A stretch of DNA of 64,000 nt from Glebionis coronaria (Eukaryota > Streptophyta > Magnoliopsida > Asterales > Asteraceae), in NCBI GenBank assembly GCA_025667525.1, contig CM046878.1, forward strand, positions 519,382,274-519,446,273, in the 5' to 3' direction. A model generated the notes under the pieces. The model had not been told where the DNA came from. It saw only the letters and a program-made list of their open reading frames with translations, and did no database searches. Below, one piece after another: positions 38,375-49,399 of the stretch (positions are counted from its first letter, which is position 1; every line of letters begins with the position of its first letter). Made by a program: the position numbers and the translations under genes.

Positions 38375-38401
38375 AAGACAAATGCCAACGGCTATCTGGA
38401 G

Positions 38402-38467
38402 GTGGTTCCTTAACTACCCAGGCGGTTCCTTATCAATAGGGAACCGCGTAGGCACTTAAGGAATCAC
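38402..38467 (-). promoter_or_regulatory. 66-bp GCGGTTCC module, LTR copy
   Basis: A half-site GTGGTTCCTTA (38402), then a 26-bp near-palindrome at 38422-38447 (GCGGTTCC-10 nt-GGAACCGC), then an inverted half-site CTTAAGGAATCAC ending at 38467. The same arrangement and length recur at 40337-40402 and 59693-59758, with a partial copy at 61957-62013. Confidence 0.75.
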
Positions 38468-38853
38468 AGAGTGTAGAATCCGCTCCTTTTTGTCTTTTAG
38501 TGAATTTGAAATATCTGAGGCTGTTTAAAGCTTCAAAGGATATTCTTATGGCATTTGGAATATGCCATATTCAAATTTACATTTTCAATTTTAATAAAAC
38601 ATTTTCTTAAAAATAAATTTTATAAAAAATCTTTGGTTTCATTTGACAAAAGTGAGTTTTAAGGCTAATCACTTTTATGATCACTAAGCATGACTAAGAT
38701 ATGTTAATGATTATTACCTTGGTGATAGTGTTTGTTAGATAATTCGTTTTATGATCGTGTTTGACAATAAATGTCTTTGTAATTTGTCGTGATCAAAACT
38801 AAGATACATTAATTAATACTAACAATGTTTTTAGGCATTGCTTTGCATTAACA

Positions 38854-38870
38854 ATCTCCCCCTTTTTGAT
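38854..38870 (-). other. SIRE-like polypurine tract
   Basis: The minus strand reads ATCAAAAAGGGGGAGAT next to the LTR. This fixes the LTR boundary and shows that the element's interior lies to the right. Confidence 0.8.
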
Positions 38871-39712
38871 TACGACAAACTATAAACTCATTTACGTAAA
38901 ATACAAGTTTATTCGAATTGTTAACGAGTTTATCACTATCATTTTTCCCCCTTTGTCGAAGCAAAAAGGTTAGCACAAGTCTTTGAAGAAGAAAAGAACC
39001 AGACTTTGCTAGTAGCTCCCTCTTGGTGCTTACTCCCCCTTGCTTGGGAAACCAAGTAAATGAGCTAAGGTGAAATGCTACACAAAGGATAGAAGAAAGA
39101 AAATAAAAACCAATGTATATATGTGCACTACCTACTAACTAACTTGAGAGGGAGAAGGAAAAGAAATCTCAAATTAGAAGAAAGCATTTGCTAAGTATGT
39201 CCAAAGAGTGTGTATTGACAACATCATAGTTCAATTGGTGGAATAAAGGAAGAAAAGAAACATCCAAACCAATCAAAGATGATTAAAAAGTCAAAGGGTT
39301 AAAATTTAGAATTTATGGAATCACCCATAATTAATTGTAAATTTTAACCATGATCAACTCTTTAACAAATGTGTGAAAAAGAATTAGCGGGAAAGATAAC
39401 ACACATAACATTCATATTACACAAATATGAAATAACATACAAGAGAAATATTCATACACACAATATGAATATTTAAAGAAAAAAATATGAAAAATAAACC
39501 ATAAAGCATAGACTACTCTAATAGTGATAATCTTCCAAGATTGCTTAAGTTTTATTGACTCAAACAACTAAAGTACAAAACGTGCCTTAGTTGGAAAAGA
39601 AAGACGACGAAGCATCATTCGAAGTTTTGTTCACGGGAAAAAAACTTTTATATGAGGTCGAGTGAGGAGGAATTCAAGGAAATTTAGCTTGTCATAGATA
39701 TGAGCAAGTTCA
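38871..39712 (-). other. SIRE-like 3' noncoding region
   Basis: No domain-bearing frame is visible. Repeated CTCCC motifs (near 39020-39050) resemble the PPT. AT-rich, with no other structure seen. Confidence 0.5.
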
Positions 39713-40150
39713 ATTTATTGAAAATGACAAAAAGCACACGAGGAACCATGATGCAAAACAAAGTCGTTAGATGGGGGAGGTCCATCAAAATGAGAGTTTG
39801 GTGGAGAGGGATATAATGGATATGAGATGTTTTCACAATGCCTAGTGAGATTAGGGAAAGAATATAGGTCATTGAGTTGAGGAGAGTTGAAAGGTTTAGG
39901 TGGTGGTGGAAGAATTTACTTTTCTCCGGTAATTGGATTTAGAGAGTCAGTCTCATTCCAATATTTAATCAGAGAGAAAGAAGAATTCTTGGAGGATTTT
40001 GGAGAAGAAGAATCATAAGGATTCTTGTTTTTTTATCCAAACGGGTCGAACCGAGATTTTTGGTTTCTTTAAAAGCTTAGAAGAAGAAGCTTTAGGTTGA
40101 GAAGATTGTGAAAAAGAAATGTCAAGGTTAGGAAAGGAAGAGTTAGGCAT
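39713..40150 (-). pseudogene. Accessory ORF a of the SIRE-like element (decayed)
   Basis: An ATG at 40150 opens a Ser-rich N-terminus (MPNSSFPNLDISFSQSS). After a frame shift in an A run near 40035, one frame continues with Ser-rich then Pro-rich sequence and ends with HHGSSCAFCHF and a TAA at about 39713. One in-frame TAA interrupts the middle. The HG-x2-C-x2-C motif also occurs in ORF b, so a and b are probably diverged duplicates. I do not recognise the family; accessory ORFs between pol and the 3' LTR are known in SIRE elements. The 66-bp module lies 187 bp upstream of the ATG. Confidence 0.45.
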
Positions 40151-40336
40151 TATGGGGAATGAAGAGAAGAACTCCCAAAAGAGAAGAATTTAAAGAAAAT
40201 TGACAAGGCAAAGATTTGAAATGAAAACAAAAGGTTTTAGAGAATGTTTAGCCAAATTGGGTAAATAAAGAATCTTAACCAAGACAGTGGTCAATGAAGA
40301 AAGACCAAAAATAAGCTAAAAGTAGCTTTCCTTTAC

Positions 40337-40402
40337 GCGGTTCCTTATGGGAGCCCGCGGTTCCATATCGATATGGAGCCGCCTAGTGGCTAAGGAGCCG
40401 CG
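40337..40402 (-). promoter_or_regulatory. 66-bp GCGGTTCC module upstream of ORF a
   Basis: Half-site GCGGTTCCTTA (40337), 26-bp near-palindrome 40357-40382 (centre ATATCGATAT, one mismatch in the arms), inverted half-site CTAAGGAGCCGCG ending at 40402. Same spacing as the LTR copy. No strong TATA box is visible between it and the ORF. Confidence 0.7.
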
Positions 40403-40852
40403 TCCAGTGGAACAGAGACCATGATTTTCAAAAGTTTTGAAGAAAAATAAGACTTTATAAAAATTTTGCAAATCTTAGATTTTTACCTCTTTTAGCACTA
40501 GAGTATGCTAGGGTTGCATAAAAGCAACACATTCACAAAGAATCTTGACAAAGGGTGACAAAATATTTAGATAACATTTTGGTCCAATTTTAAGTCAAGT
40601 TTTTGGAGGTTGTGATAGATTTAGGTTCAATTTTAAATAAATTAAAGTTGATTAATGTGACCACATAGGTTAAAACACATAAAACTAAATCCATAGATCA
40701 TCCTCATGAGAAAATCATGAAGGAAAACAAAAGAAATACAAGAAATAAAATAACAACTAACTGATACAAAGTTAGCGAAAACTAGGTCTTGAATGCATAG
40801 TCCTCTTTGGCTTGACCTTCTTTGAAAAGCATTTTATTTTGAAAACCATCAT

Positions 40853-41286
40853 TCATCTCCTAGGAGGAGGAGGCATGGAGAACAAGGCAATCAAGAAATC
40901 ATGCAACCTTCTATGAAGACCAAGCATCTCCAACCTTAGGTATTGAATGATGTAGTTATTATAGAGACAACATGGGCAATTTGCACCATGAGCTTCTAGG
41001 AACCCAAAGAAATAAGGATCACCCATGAAGTGAGGAATATGAATGCCCAAGATAGGAGCATTAGTGTTTGAGGGTGGAGGTGGTGGAGGCATAGTGTCCA
41101 AGGGTGAAATGGGAGAATTTGGTAGAGTAAAAAGAGAGGCAACCAAAGGATCAAGGACAAAGGGAATGCTTTTTAGAGGTTGAGGTTGAGTATTCCCATC
41201 CAAAGGAGGACTAGGAGTGAAAGGTTAATAAAGCTCATTCACTCTTGATTGGAATGAAGAGGAGGTAGAACCATGTGAATGGTTAG
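40853..41286 (-). pseudogene. Accessory ORF b, C-terminal part
   Basis: The open stretch ends with a Pro-rich region (PPPPPPSNTNAP), then HGANCPCC, a predicted helix with Leu and Arg, and PPPPRR before the stop at 40853. Across the Copia-2 insertion, using one copy of the GTTAG target, it is in frame with the N-terminal part at 59261-59455. Two in-frame stops lie in the whole (one in each part), so it is not functional. Original length was about 208 codons. Function unknown; the HG-x2-C-x2-C motif is shared with ORF a. Confidence 0.5.
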
Positions 41287-41605
41287 TGTAGAATATTGAT
41301 AACCTATGAATCTATGAAGTGGGTTGAAGATTTCTAGAGAGAGAAACTAGTGAGATAAAGTGAGAGAGAAACTATGTGTTTTTATTAAATGAAAAATGTA
41401 GAAACATCAAAAACCAACCCCTTTCCATGGTGGAAAGGGGTATTTATATCCAAGGCCTTATTTGGGCTTGGGCCGACCCATGACAAGCCCATGGGTCGGT
41501 TTCTTACTTAACTTAATAAGTAACACTAACTACGAGCTATTACAACATTAATAATATTGTGGAGTGACCGATACTTCTAATATACGTAAAAACGTATTTC
41601 TAACA
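41287..41605 (-). repeat. Copia-2 3' LTR
   Basis: Plus-strand edges TGTAGAATATTGAT and ATTTCTAACA. It differs from the 5' LTR by T/G in GA(T/G)AAAG, A/G in TT(A/G)AATG and A/C in TCAA(A/C)AACC. Confidence 0.95.
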
Positions 41606-41616
41606 ATCTCCCCCTA
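41606..41616 (-). other. Copia-2 polypurine tract
   Basis: Minus-strand TTAGGGGGAGAT directly before the 3' LTR, as in Copia-1. Confidence 0.9.
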
Positions 41617-43862
41617 AGGCAGGTCAGTCCACGTTTACAAAGTTCTAAACCTAGCATACTATACTAAGTCTTCGTTCTTCAGCTCGTAGTCTTTTCTTCT
41701 TTCTTTTTGTTGTGAATATGTTTATTTGATCTTTTAGGCTTTGGCTTGAGAGCATTTTTCTTTTGACCAATCACGTGCGATCTTTGCCTTCTTGTGAAAC
41801 TTGCCTCCTCGTGACTCCATGTTCCACACACTTATGTCTTTTTGTTGAATTCTTGAAAGTTTCAGAGTTTGGTACAGCGGAAGACTTCATTTTGCATTTT
41901 CTTGAATTTTGCTGAACTTTGATGTAGAAAAACATAAGCATGTGGGAACGACTTCTACAGGTACACCGCAACACCACCGTCTTCAACTGGTACACAGCAA
42001 CGCCACCGTTTTCAACAGGTACACAACAACGCCACCGTCTTTAACAGGTACACAGCAACGACACGAAGAAAATGGCTTTGACATTTTATTCTAATTCGGT
42101 AGCATTTTACCTCCGGTCGGTGAAGACCGTTGGACGATATTAGATATCGTACCCGTGACGGATAGTTTCAATTAAGTAACTTCCTGACAGGATTTCGCGG
42201 GTAAACCCGTTCTCTTTATTCGACCGTCCAAAGCTGACTGCGAACATAAAGAGTGAATCACTTGGATAAATTATCCTTGTGATTTGAAGCCGTCAATTCA
42301 TGAAACCTGGAACAAGTGAATTTCAATTAAGATTTTCACCATCGTTGCTTTCCAGTTATCACGAGCTCAATTCATAAAGAATCTTGCACGTCACCTACCA
42401 AGTGCTGTTTGATGTTAACACTAGAAGGATTTCCACTCGTCACTGTGATCAATCAAGAGTCACTCTGAGTGTTCTGGCAAGATCATATGATAATGCGTAG
42501 AGGCCTGGAACGAGTTTAAGTTCGATTAAGAATTAAACCACTGTTTCTTTCCAGTTTTTCACAAGATTGGTTCTAAAAGAACCGCACGTGTAACCTACCA
42601 TGAGCTTGTTTGATGTTGGCTCAAGCAGGATTTCCATCTTCATTGTAGTACTTGCGTATTACTCGGATGTTCTGGCAATATTACAAGAATACTGCGTAGG
42701 ACTCATAAAAAATCTCTTACTTTTCACAGTGTGTGAGAAAGCAAGGAATAAATGGAAAGTGTCCTAATGAGACTTTTAATGATCTCTTGGCTCTAGACTC
42801 GATAGTGCATTTTGATTTAGTGAGCGATGGCTGGAGAGGAGTGCCACCTTTTCAATATCAATCTATTCGGAGTGAATAAACCAATAGATAACGTGTTGAT
42901 CTCCGTGTGATTAAAACAAATACCTTTTGAGAGATATTTGAGTTAGCTGGGAAGGGTTGTGCATTGCATCACTGGGTCCATGATGTCTTTCTTCAATATC
43001 GAGAATCATTAACAAAAATGATCTCAATAGCATATGTATTGACCCGGTTTCTGCCTAAAGTTGTAAGGAGGGCTTTTTTCTTTACACCCTTTATCTTTAC
43101 ATTTCTTTTTCATTCTTCAACCCCTTCAGTACTTACCAATACATCATCACTAGCACCTTGTTGTGATTGTTCCAGTGCTAGCATCAGTAATTAGTCGGTA
43201 CTCAGCTACGTTCACAATCTTTCCCCATCTTTCCTAGGACTTCTAATTCTATCTAGGGAATTGTCCTTGGGAAGATTCCATCGGCTCTGATGAATCATTG
43301 GACTAAACCTATTCCTACCACCCTTTTGTCACCCCATCGTCGTGAATTAAGCGTGTTTTGGGAAGGTATAGCCACCATGAAAAATCCTTGAAAATCACTT
43401 AAGGTACTTGTGATATTGAAATCAAAAGTTTTATACCTTAGGTGTTTTGTGCATCAAAAAACGCTCCCCCTTAACACGTGCTTTACACATATTAAGTTAG
43501 ATTATCGTTAAGTCTTTTTCATCTTTTAGCCAAGTATCATTTAAGTCTCCTTAATCCCATTTTCTCCCCTTATCCAAAATGTTAACCATTAATATTTGGG
43601 ATATTGAATGGATTAACCGGTCTTTGGGTAAAAATGAAATCGATGTTTGGCCATAGAACATGCTAATGCTCCCCCTTAAATTAATAAGGGATAGTTGTAG
43701 TGCTTTAGTATGATATATTTTGAAAGATTTAGAATCTCGTGAGAAATTCTTGAAAGATTATCATACCTTAACACTACATCAAGCCACAAAAGCACAATAT
43801 TCACAAATTTACATATTCACAATTAAAAACCAATATAAAGTGGACCTGAAATATACGAACCA
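41617..43862 (-). other. Copia-2 3' noncoding region
   Basis: Collinear with 2774-4960 of Copia-1. Near 41955-42065 a 33-bp unit (ACAGGTACACAGCAACGCCACCG type) is repeated about four times. No coding domain on the element's strand. The plus-strand frame at 42964-43194 matches 4129-4317 in Copia-1, but I consider it a shadow of conserved noncoding sequence. Confidence 0.6.
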
Positions 43863-45623
43863 TTAGATGGATCGTTGCAGTAACTTGTGGTGCACTCCAT
43901 ATGGTCTACCACCAACGAATCTTTCTAAACTCCTCATCAATCTACGTTCACGGAGCTTTTGATCAATCTTCTTGATCACATACTTCGCCATTTGCCGATA
44001 ACCCTGATGCCAATCCTCAGTCATCTCTGGTAAAGTCCCACCCGAATTAAGATGCTCCAACTTTCCTCTGACGTATAGGAGAGTCCCATCACTGTACTTA
44101 TAAAGCTCACCCACCCTCATAAACTTCATTAACCCTCGACTGTTCAAGTAGAAAATGCCGTAATTCGGGACAGAAATGCCGGTATAGGGACATCTATCTA
44201 CATGTTGAGGTAGAACTTGATTCATTGGACGGGTGAGGTTAAGCTTCCTTCGGTAGCTTTCGACTCCCAATTGAAGATCTTCAACTCGTTTCTTGATAAC
44301 AACGCTTCGTGTGAACATACGAAGTGCTGTATTCAAAGCAATGATGTCTTCACGAGCAATATGGGTGAGTTGATCCCGGGTCATCATAAGTAACATGTCT
44401 TCGATATCCTCAAGGCGAATGATAGAAAAATCTCCCTGCTGGATTTTGTATTCTCTATCATCCTCCCTTTTCAGACGAATCTCCGTCACATGATAATAGC
44501 CATTCTTGGCTTCAGTTTTCAGCCCTAAAATACTGGAGATGCGGATATCGGATCTAACGTTACTTCCTGAATTGGCTAAGCAGCAACCCCTGTACGCCCT
44601 TCGGACTCGTTCGTCCCAATGAGATGCACCTATAACAGCATACATATCGTAATTACGAGTTACCCTTGGGACCCAGAGTCGGTTTACCTTTTCCTCGATC
44701 CAGGGTATTGTCCCCCAGTTGGCAGCTTTCAGCAAGGTCAGGGAGGTTGCGTACTTTGATGAACCCTTCAAAAGATACTCAAGATCATAGGTGACGAAGA
44801 AGTCGAGAGAAATTTGATTATCTTGAGAAGGATCAAGTGGAGGTGGAGCTCTTTCTGATTCATGGAGGCCTGGCCTTTGAACGGTGTTAAGAGCTTTCAG
44901 GACCTCGTCAGCATAATACTCGAACTCCATTCGGGTTAACCTGGTTTTGGCGCGAATTCTCTTATCCTTTAGCGCTCTCTTCACCAAAGATGGAGTAACC
45001 GAAGTCTTATACTCATGAGCCAGAAATGCACACAAATCAATCGGACTACGGATACGGAGATATAGAACATCTCTGTCAGCGTCTGTGATTGGATCATATT
45101 GGGCCGCTGCCGTGATCCAAGCTTGTGGCGGTGTAGTCTCGTCAATCTCCAATGTGTCTGCCCAGTCCCGTGTGCTTGACTCAGGAACAGTAGATTGTGG
45201 TTCTAGTTGTAGAGGAGTAGAGACATGAACACGTGCTGGTTCTGATTCAGGCATCTCGACGGTGTCATGAACGGGCGAGTGTTGTGCAGCTTCAGGTTCA
45301 GTTACTGACTCTGCAATCACAGGAGCAACAACAGAACTAACAGGGTTAGTTATAACAGGTATAGACACAGCAATAGATGTACCGGGAATCGATGACGCTG
45401 TAGTAGCATTCACATCGTGGCGCCACTTGGATCGTCTTGATTCCGTTGAGGTGGATTTTTCCTTCTGCACAGCATCTTTCGTAGACTTGGTTCCAGACTT
45501 AGAAGGTTTCTTTGTGTTGGCAACCTTATCCCCTGTTTCCTGCTATTTACCCTCATCATCCTTATCGCTATTCTCGTTGCTTCCCTTGGCACTCTCCTCA
45601 TTTCCATCACCACCATCATCACC

Positions 45624-45703
<80 letters not shown>

Positions 45704-47876
45704 TATCATCCTCACCACCATCGTTACCATCATCATCATCATCTTCTTCTTCTTCTTCTCCTTCTTCTTCCTCTTCTTCTTCACCAGTACCCTCTTCCTG
45801 TTCACTATCATCTTTTTCCTCCTCAGGCAGAATGTGGTAAGGTACCACACTTCCAAACATTTTGAACAGCCGATCATCCTCCATAATAGCATCGTTTAGT
45901 GACTTGTAGAGTGCCCGTTGAACTTTAGACTTATCAAAAGATCCAACTTCTCTCATACGAGCTTTAAGGATCTTCTTTAATTTAAAATCCGTCAAGTCAT
46001 ATGCAATTTTGTAGGCGGATTGAGAAGGATTGGATGACTTGATCATCAAGTTATCAGCCGCGAGTTTCTTCAACTCATCACGCAATTTTGGCATAAGGGA
46101 TTCAACGGATTCTTTCACTCTCTCCTCAATAGAAGCTTCAAGAGTTTCTTTCTGCTCCTTGTAGTTATCCTTAATAGCTCGAAGTCTCGTAAGTCGTGCT
46201 TCATACCTATCAGCTAAAGCCTTTTTAACCTGAGCAAGTTCTTCTGCATGAGCTTTACGTGTCAACTTCATCTCTGCAGTGAACTTGGCTAGCATCTCTT
46301 CTTGGGCTTTCTTGGATGCCTATTCACTTTGAACTCGTCTAAGTAGTTCTTCTCGAAGATTATTCATCTCTTGTCTTTGACTGTCCGTGTGTTTATCCAA
46401 CATTTCTGCCATTACGAATGCGGCCATTGAAGATGATGCAGAGCTACTCTGAGTTGGTTGAAGAGGCTCGGTTGTGACTACAGTACTAAGGATGGGAGTT
46501 ATTGGAGGTGGAAGGAATGATGTTGGCACCGGTCGGGTTGGTAAGGGCTGGATTGGTGGAGGTTGAGTTACGAGAGGCTGGGTAGGTACCATGAATGTAG
46601 GAGCACCGGTCTCCTTTTCAACACTTGCTGAAACAGCAATGGATGTCTCCTTCGAAGTAGAATACCGTTCGGGTGATCCAAACTCATCAACATCATCTGG
46701 CTCCTCGTACTCTTCTTCAATATCTTTCTGTGCACCCGAACCACTACCGCCCGTGTCTCTCCTACTCTTTTCGATAGCCCTCTTCATTAACTTTTTCTCA
46801 GTCTTTCGAGTTTGCTCAGGAGTAAGATCGTCATCACTATCTTCTTCATCGCGAATAACAAACTTGTCAGCCGTGCTCTTACCCTTCTTAGCTACGGTCT
46901 TTGTCTTTTTGGCTTTGGGTTCAGGTAAAGCTGTTTGCTTGCGTTTACCTTTGCTCTTAACCGTGGTAGATGAGTCTTCACCTGCTTGAATGCTTGCTCG
47001 TTGATTCTCAATTTCTTGTAGCAAGTTCTTGTAATCAGCAGATGCGATAATCTCATCTGTCAGGAGATGACTGGGAATGGGACCAGGGATAATAATATTG
47101 GAATGAGTTTCTTGCCTTAAGTCCACCAAATCATCAGCATCCATTGTGTGGTGACGGCTATCTGCACGCTTATCAATAGATGCATCGTTTTCCATAAAGT
47201 AATGTATGATCAGCTTAATGAACCTAGGGTACTGGTAACCTTTAACCTTATCCTTCGTGTTTGTGAAGAGTTGAAAAGTAAACTCTTCCCACAGCAATGA
47301 TGCATAATCAATACCCATACCTTTGAACATACCATAAAACATCTTGATGATTGGCGGACGAACAGCATCAAACCCAGTTGTTTTGGGTGTGAGACATCGG
47401 CTGAGAATACCAAAAATTGCTCTCCAAGGTTGACCCACTTTGGCTGTGGTAAACTCGGACACTATTCGTATGTCTGCACATCCAATGTCAGTGAACATCT
47501 CCATGAGCTGGTTCTTGGTAGGGTTCGCTGAGTATGATAATCCTTTGGGTGCCTCCTGAAAACCAAAGATCTTGCGAAAGTCTGACACTGTGAGAGTTTG
47601 TTGCTTGTTGTCCAAGAGGAATGTGATCTTATTGGACGTCTTCTCCTTGGTTACCCAAAATTCGTACATGTAGTCGAAGGGTACCGAAGCACTTTTCCTT
47701 AGCGCATTCTTGAAGCGAGAATTGTCAAGAATGGCTGAACCTACCTTGAATCCATTGTGAGTAGAATGAGAGACCTCCTTCAACCGGTAGTTGTTTGGAA
47801 TGAACTTGAGGGTTTTAGCCTCGGCAATGGCTGCTGCTCTAGATTCTTGGATTTGTTGCACGGTTGGGTTAGTCAT
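43863..47876 (-). pseudogene. Copia-2 accessory ORF (1338 codons, two amber stops)
   Basis: One reading frame runs from ATG 47876 to TAA 43863, broken only by TAG at 46320-46322 and TAG at 45543-45545. Segment 1 (518 residues) has a globular N-terminal domain (about 20-240, with VSDFRKIFGFQEAPKGL and PRFIKLIIHYFM) then basic Lys-rich and Pro-rich linkers. Segment 2 (250 residues) starts with a long coiled coil and ends in a Glu/Asp tract with 21 consecutive Asp. Segment 3 (535 residues) is Ser/Pro/Glu-rich, then a second globular region ending near GGRPYGVHHK. I recall related N-terminal domains downstream of pol in Asteraceae Copia elements; no enzyme motif or membrane segment is visible, so I do not call it env. 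Position and sense orientation match accessory ORFs of SIRE-type elements. Both stops could arise from CAG by C-to-T change. The large cassette is missing from Copia-1. Confidence 0.75.
45638..45700 (-). repeat. (CAT)n microsatellite encoding poly-Asp
   Basis: Twenty-one uninterrupted trinucleotides, within a broader 45605-45790 stretch of CAT and CTT repeats. On the minus strand it is (ATG)n-type DNA read as GAT, giving 21 Asp in a wider acidic tract. Length is probably polymorphic. Confidence 0.95.
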
Positions 47877-47885
47877 TGTTTCTTC

Positions 47886-48892
47886 TTAAGAATAAAACAC
47901 AAAAGTTGACACATACAGATATGGATATCTTGATGAGTTTATACCTAAGCATTATACAAAATACATAATCCCTTAGACTGTTAAGACACTCAAACAACCT
48001 TCATTAGAATAAACATTTAATTCTGAATAAACCTCAATCCAGAATAAACAACATGCGTACCCGGAATAATTATCCTATGTGGAATAACATGCCTACCCGG
48101 AATGATTATGCTATGCGGAATAATCACCCTATGCGGAAGAAAAACAGCCTATGCGGAATAAACATGCCTGCCCGAAATATTCATTCTATGCGGAATATTC
48201 AGCCTACCCGGAATAATCATTCTATGCGGAATATTCTGTCTACCCGGAATAATTATCCTATGCGGAATAATCACTCTTACCCGGAATAATCATTCTATGC
48301 GGAATATTCTGTCTACTCGGAATAATTATCCTATGCGGAATATTCTGTCTACCCGGAATAATCTTCCTATGCGGAATAGCATGCCTATCCGGAATAATTA
48401 TCCTATGCGGAATAAATGTCTACCCGGAATAATTCTTCTATGCGGAATAAATGTCTACCCGGAATAAAACATCTACCCGGAATAAACATCCTATGCGGAA
48501 TAAATGTCTACCCGGAATAATTCTTCTATGCGGAATAGATGTCTACCCGGAATAAACCTTTACCCGGAATAATTATTCTATGCGGAATAAAACATCTACC
48601 CGGAATAACTTCTTCTATGCAGAATAAACAACTTATGCGGAATGTTTTTGGCTGTTTATTCGGAATGACTTAAAAACACCTAACGATCTTTCAATTAAGC
48701 GCGAATGTTTGTTTTAAGCATTCTAAAGGCTATCTATCTTAGTTTTGTTCTATTCCGAGTGAAACCCAGGCAAAACCCCCAAATCACATAACCCTAATTA
48801 AGCAGAAACCCTAGTTTGATTTATCTTAATTAAAATGAGTTAATTGATTTGATTTAAAGGGAAAATTCCACAAATTAACTGACAATTATACC
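47886..48892 (-). other. Candidate 5'-UTR intron of the accessory ORF
   Basis: On the minus strand a CT-rich leader (CTTTCTTTCTTCTGTTTTC, near 48995) precedes CTCTTAAG with donor GTATAATT at 48892. A pyrimidine-rich TTTTGTGTTTTATTCTTAAG ends at 47885, nine bases before the ATG. This would remove about 1.0 kb containing the minisatellite. It is a pattern match only; no transcript supports it. Confidence 0.3.
48055..48668 (-). repeat. CGGAAT minisatellite in the accessory-ORF leader
   Basis: About three dozen units of roughly 17 bp, mixing CTATGCGGAATAA and CTACCCGGAATAA forms. It ends about 180 bp upstream of the accessory ORF's ATG. Its far edge (GGAATGTTTTTGGCTGTTTATT near 48640) matches the far edge of the gag-leader array (GGAATTTTTGGCTGTTTGG near 58655), so the two arrays share ancestry. 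Confidence 0.9.
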
Positions 48893-49399
48893 TTAAGAGT
48901 GAATGAGAAGGATTATCTTGAGTAAAACAGAGATGTTTGATGGCTTCAAGTGTGTGTTTGTGTGTTTGTTAATGGCGGGGAAGAAAACAGAAGAAAGAAA
49001 GAAAGTGAAACGGGGGGGGGGGGGGGGGGGGGTTATTTGACTTGGGTCAAATTTTAACAAGTTTGACTCATTGTCATTTTTAACCCTACACTTTTCAATT
49101 TTACCTTTTATTCCTTGTTTTTTCTAGTCTCCTTAACCATCGATAAACTTAGCCAACTTATCCTTGCTTAGGTAAACTAATCACGACAATCTCACACAAC
49201 TTAAAGCATCGCAACCTTTTAGCAAATCTCCAAGATCTTAAAGCAATTCCTATCACATTGAGCGAGCATAAGTCGTATTCTAAAGCAAGACCACTCATAA
49301 ACCATTTAGTTTTCCATAACCACTTTTGAGAATTGTTTTGATGACGAAGATGATTTAATATTTTCTCCCCTTTAAACGATGACCCGCTTTCTATTTAAA
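48669..49399 (-). other. Spacer upstream of the accessory ORF
   Basis: Contains candidate leader sequence (48895-49010), a 21-G run, and AT-rich DNA without ORFs. In the element's sense, GACCCAAGTCAAATAACC, the C21 run and CT-rich DNA follow one another. This looks like a 5' flank and untranslated leader of a gene, but no clear TATA box stands out. Confidence 0.4.
49012..49032. repeat. Homopolymer run of 21 G
   Basis: Twenty-one consecutive G on the plus strand (C in the element's RNA). It could form a G-quadruplex on the DNA strand and is likely to be unstable or miscounted in assembly. Confidence 0.95.

Larger units (their letters stand above)
38081..38853 (-). mobile_element. SIRE-like Copia LTR, proximal part
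   Basis: On the minus strand it begins TGTTAATGCAAAGC immediately after a polypurine tract with the AAAAAGGGGGAGATTGTTA form that I associate with SIRE elements. It carries a TATA box and, just upstream of it, the 66-bp GCGGTTCC module. It joins 1627-2463 once Copia-1 is removed. Confidence 0.65.

Noticed and set aside
45427..45865. Poly-Ser and poly-His plus-strand frames
   Set aside because: They are antisense readings of the CAT/CTT microsatellite that encodes the acidic tract of the accessory ORF.
43863..47876. Calling the Copia-2 accessory ORF an envelope gene
   Set aside because: No convincing membrane-spanning segment or signal peptide is visible; the protein is charged, with coiled coils and an acidic tract.
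48055..48668. Regular ~17-bp repeats as a CRISPR array
   Set aside because: Units have no separate unique spacers of constant length, variants drift gradually, and the setting is a plant retrotransposon.
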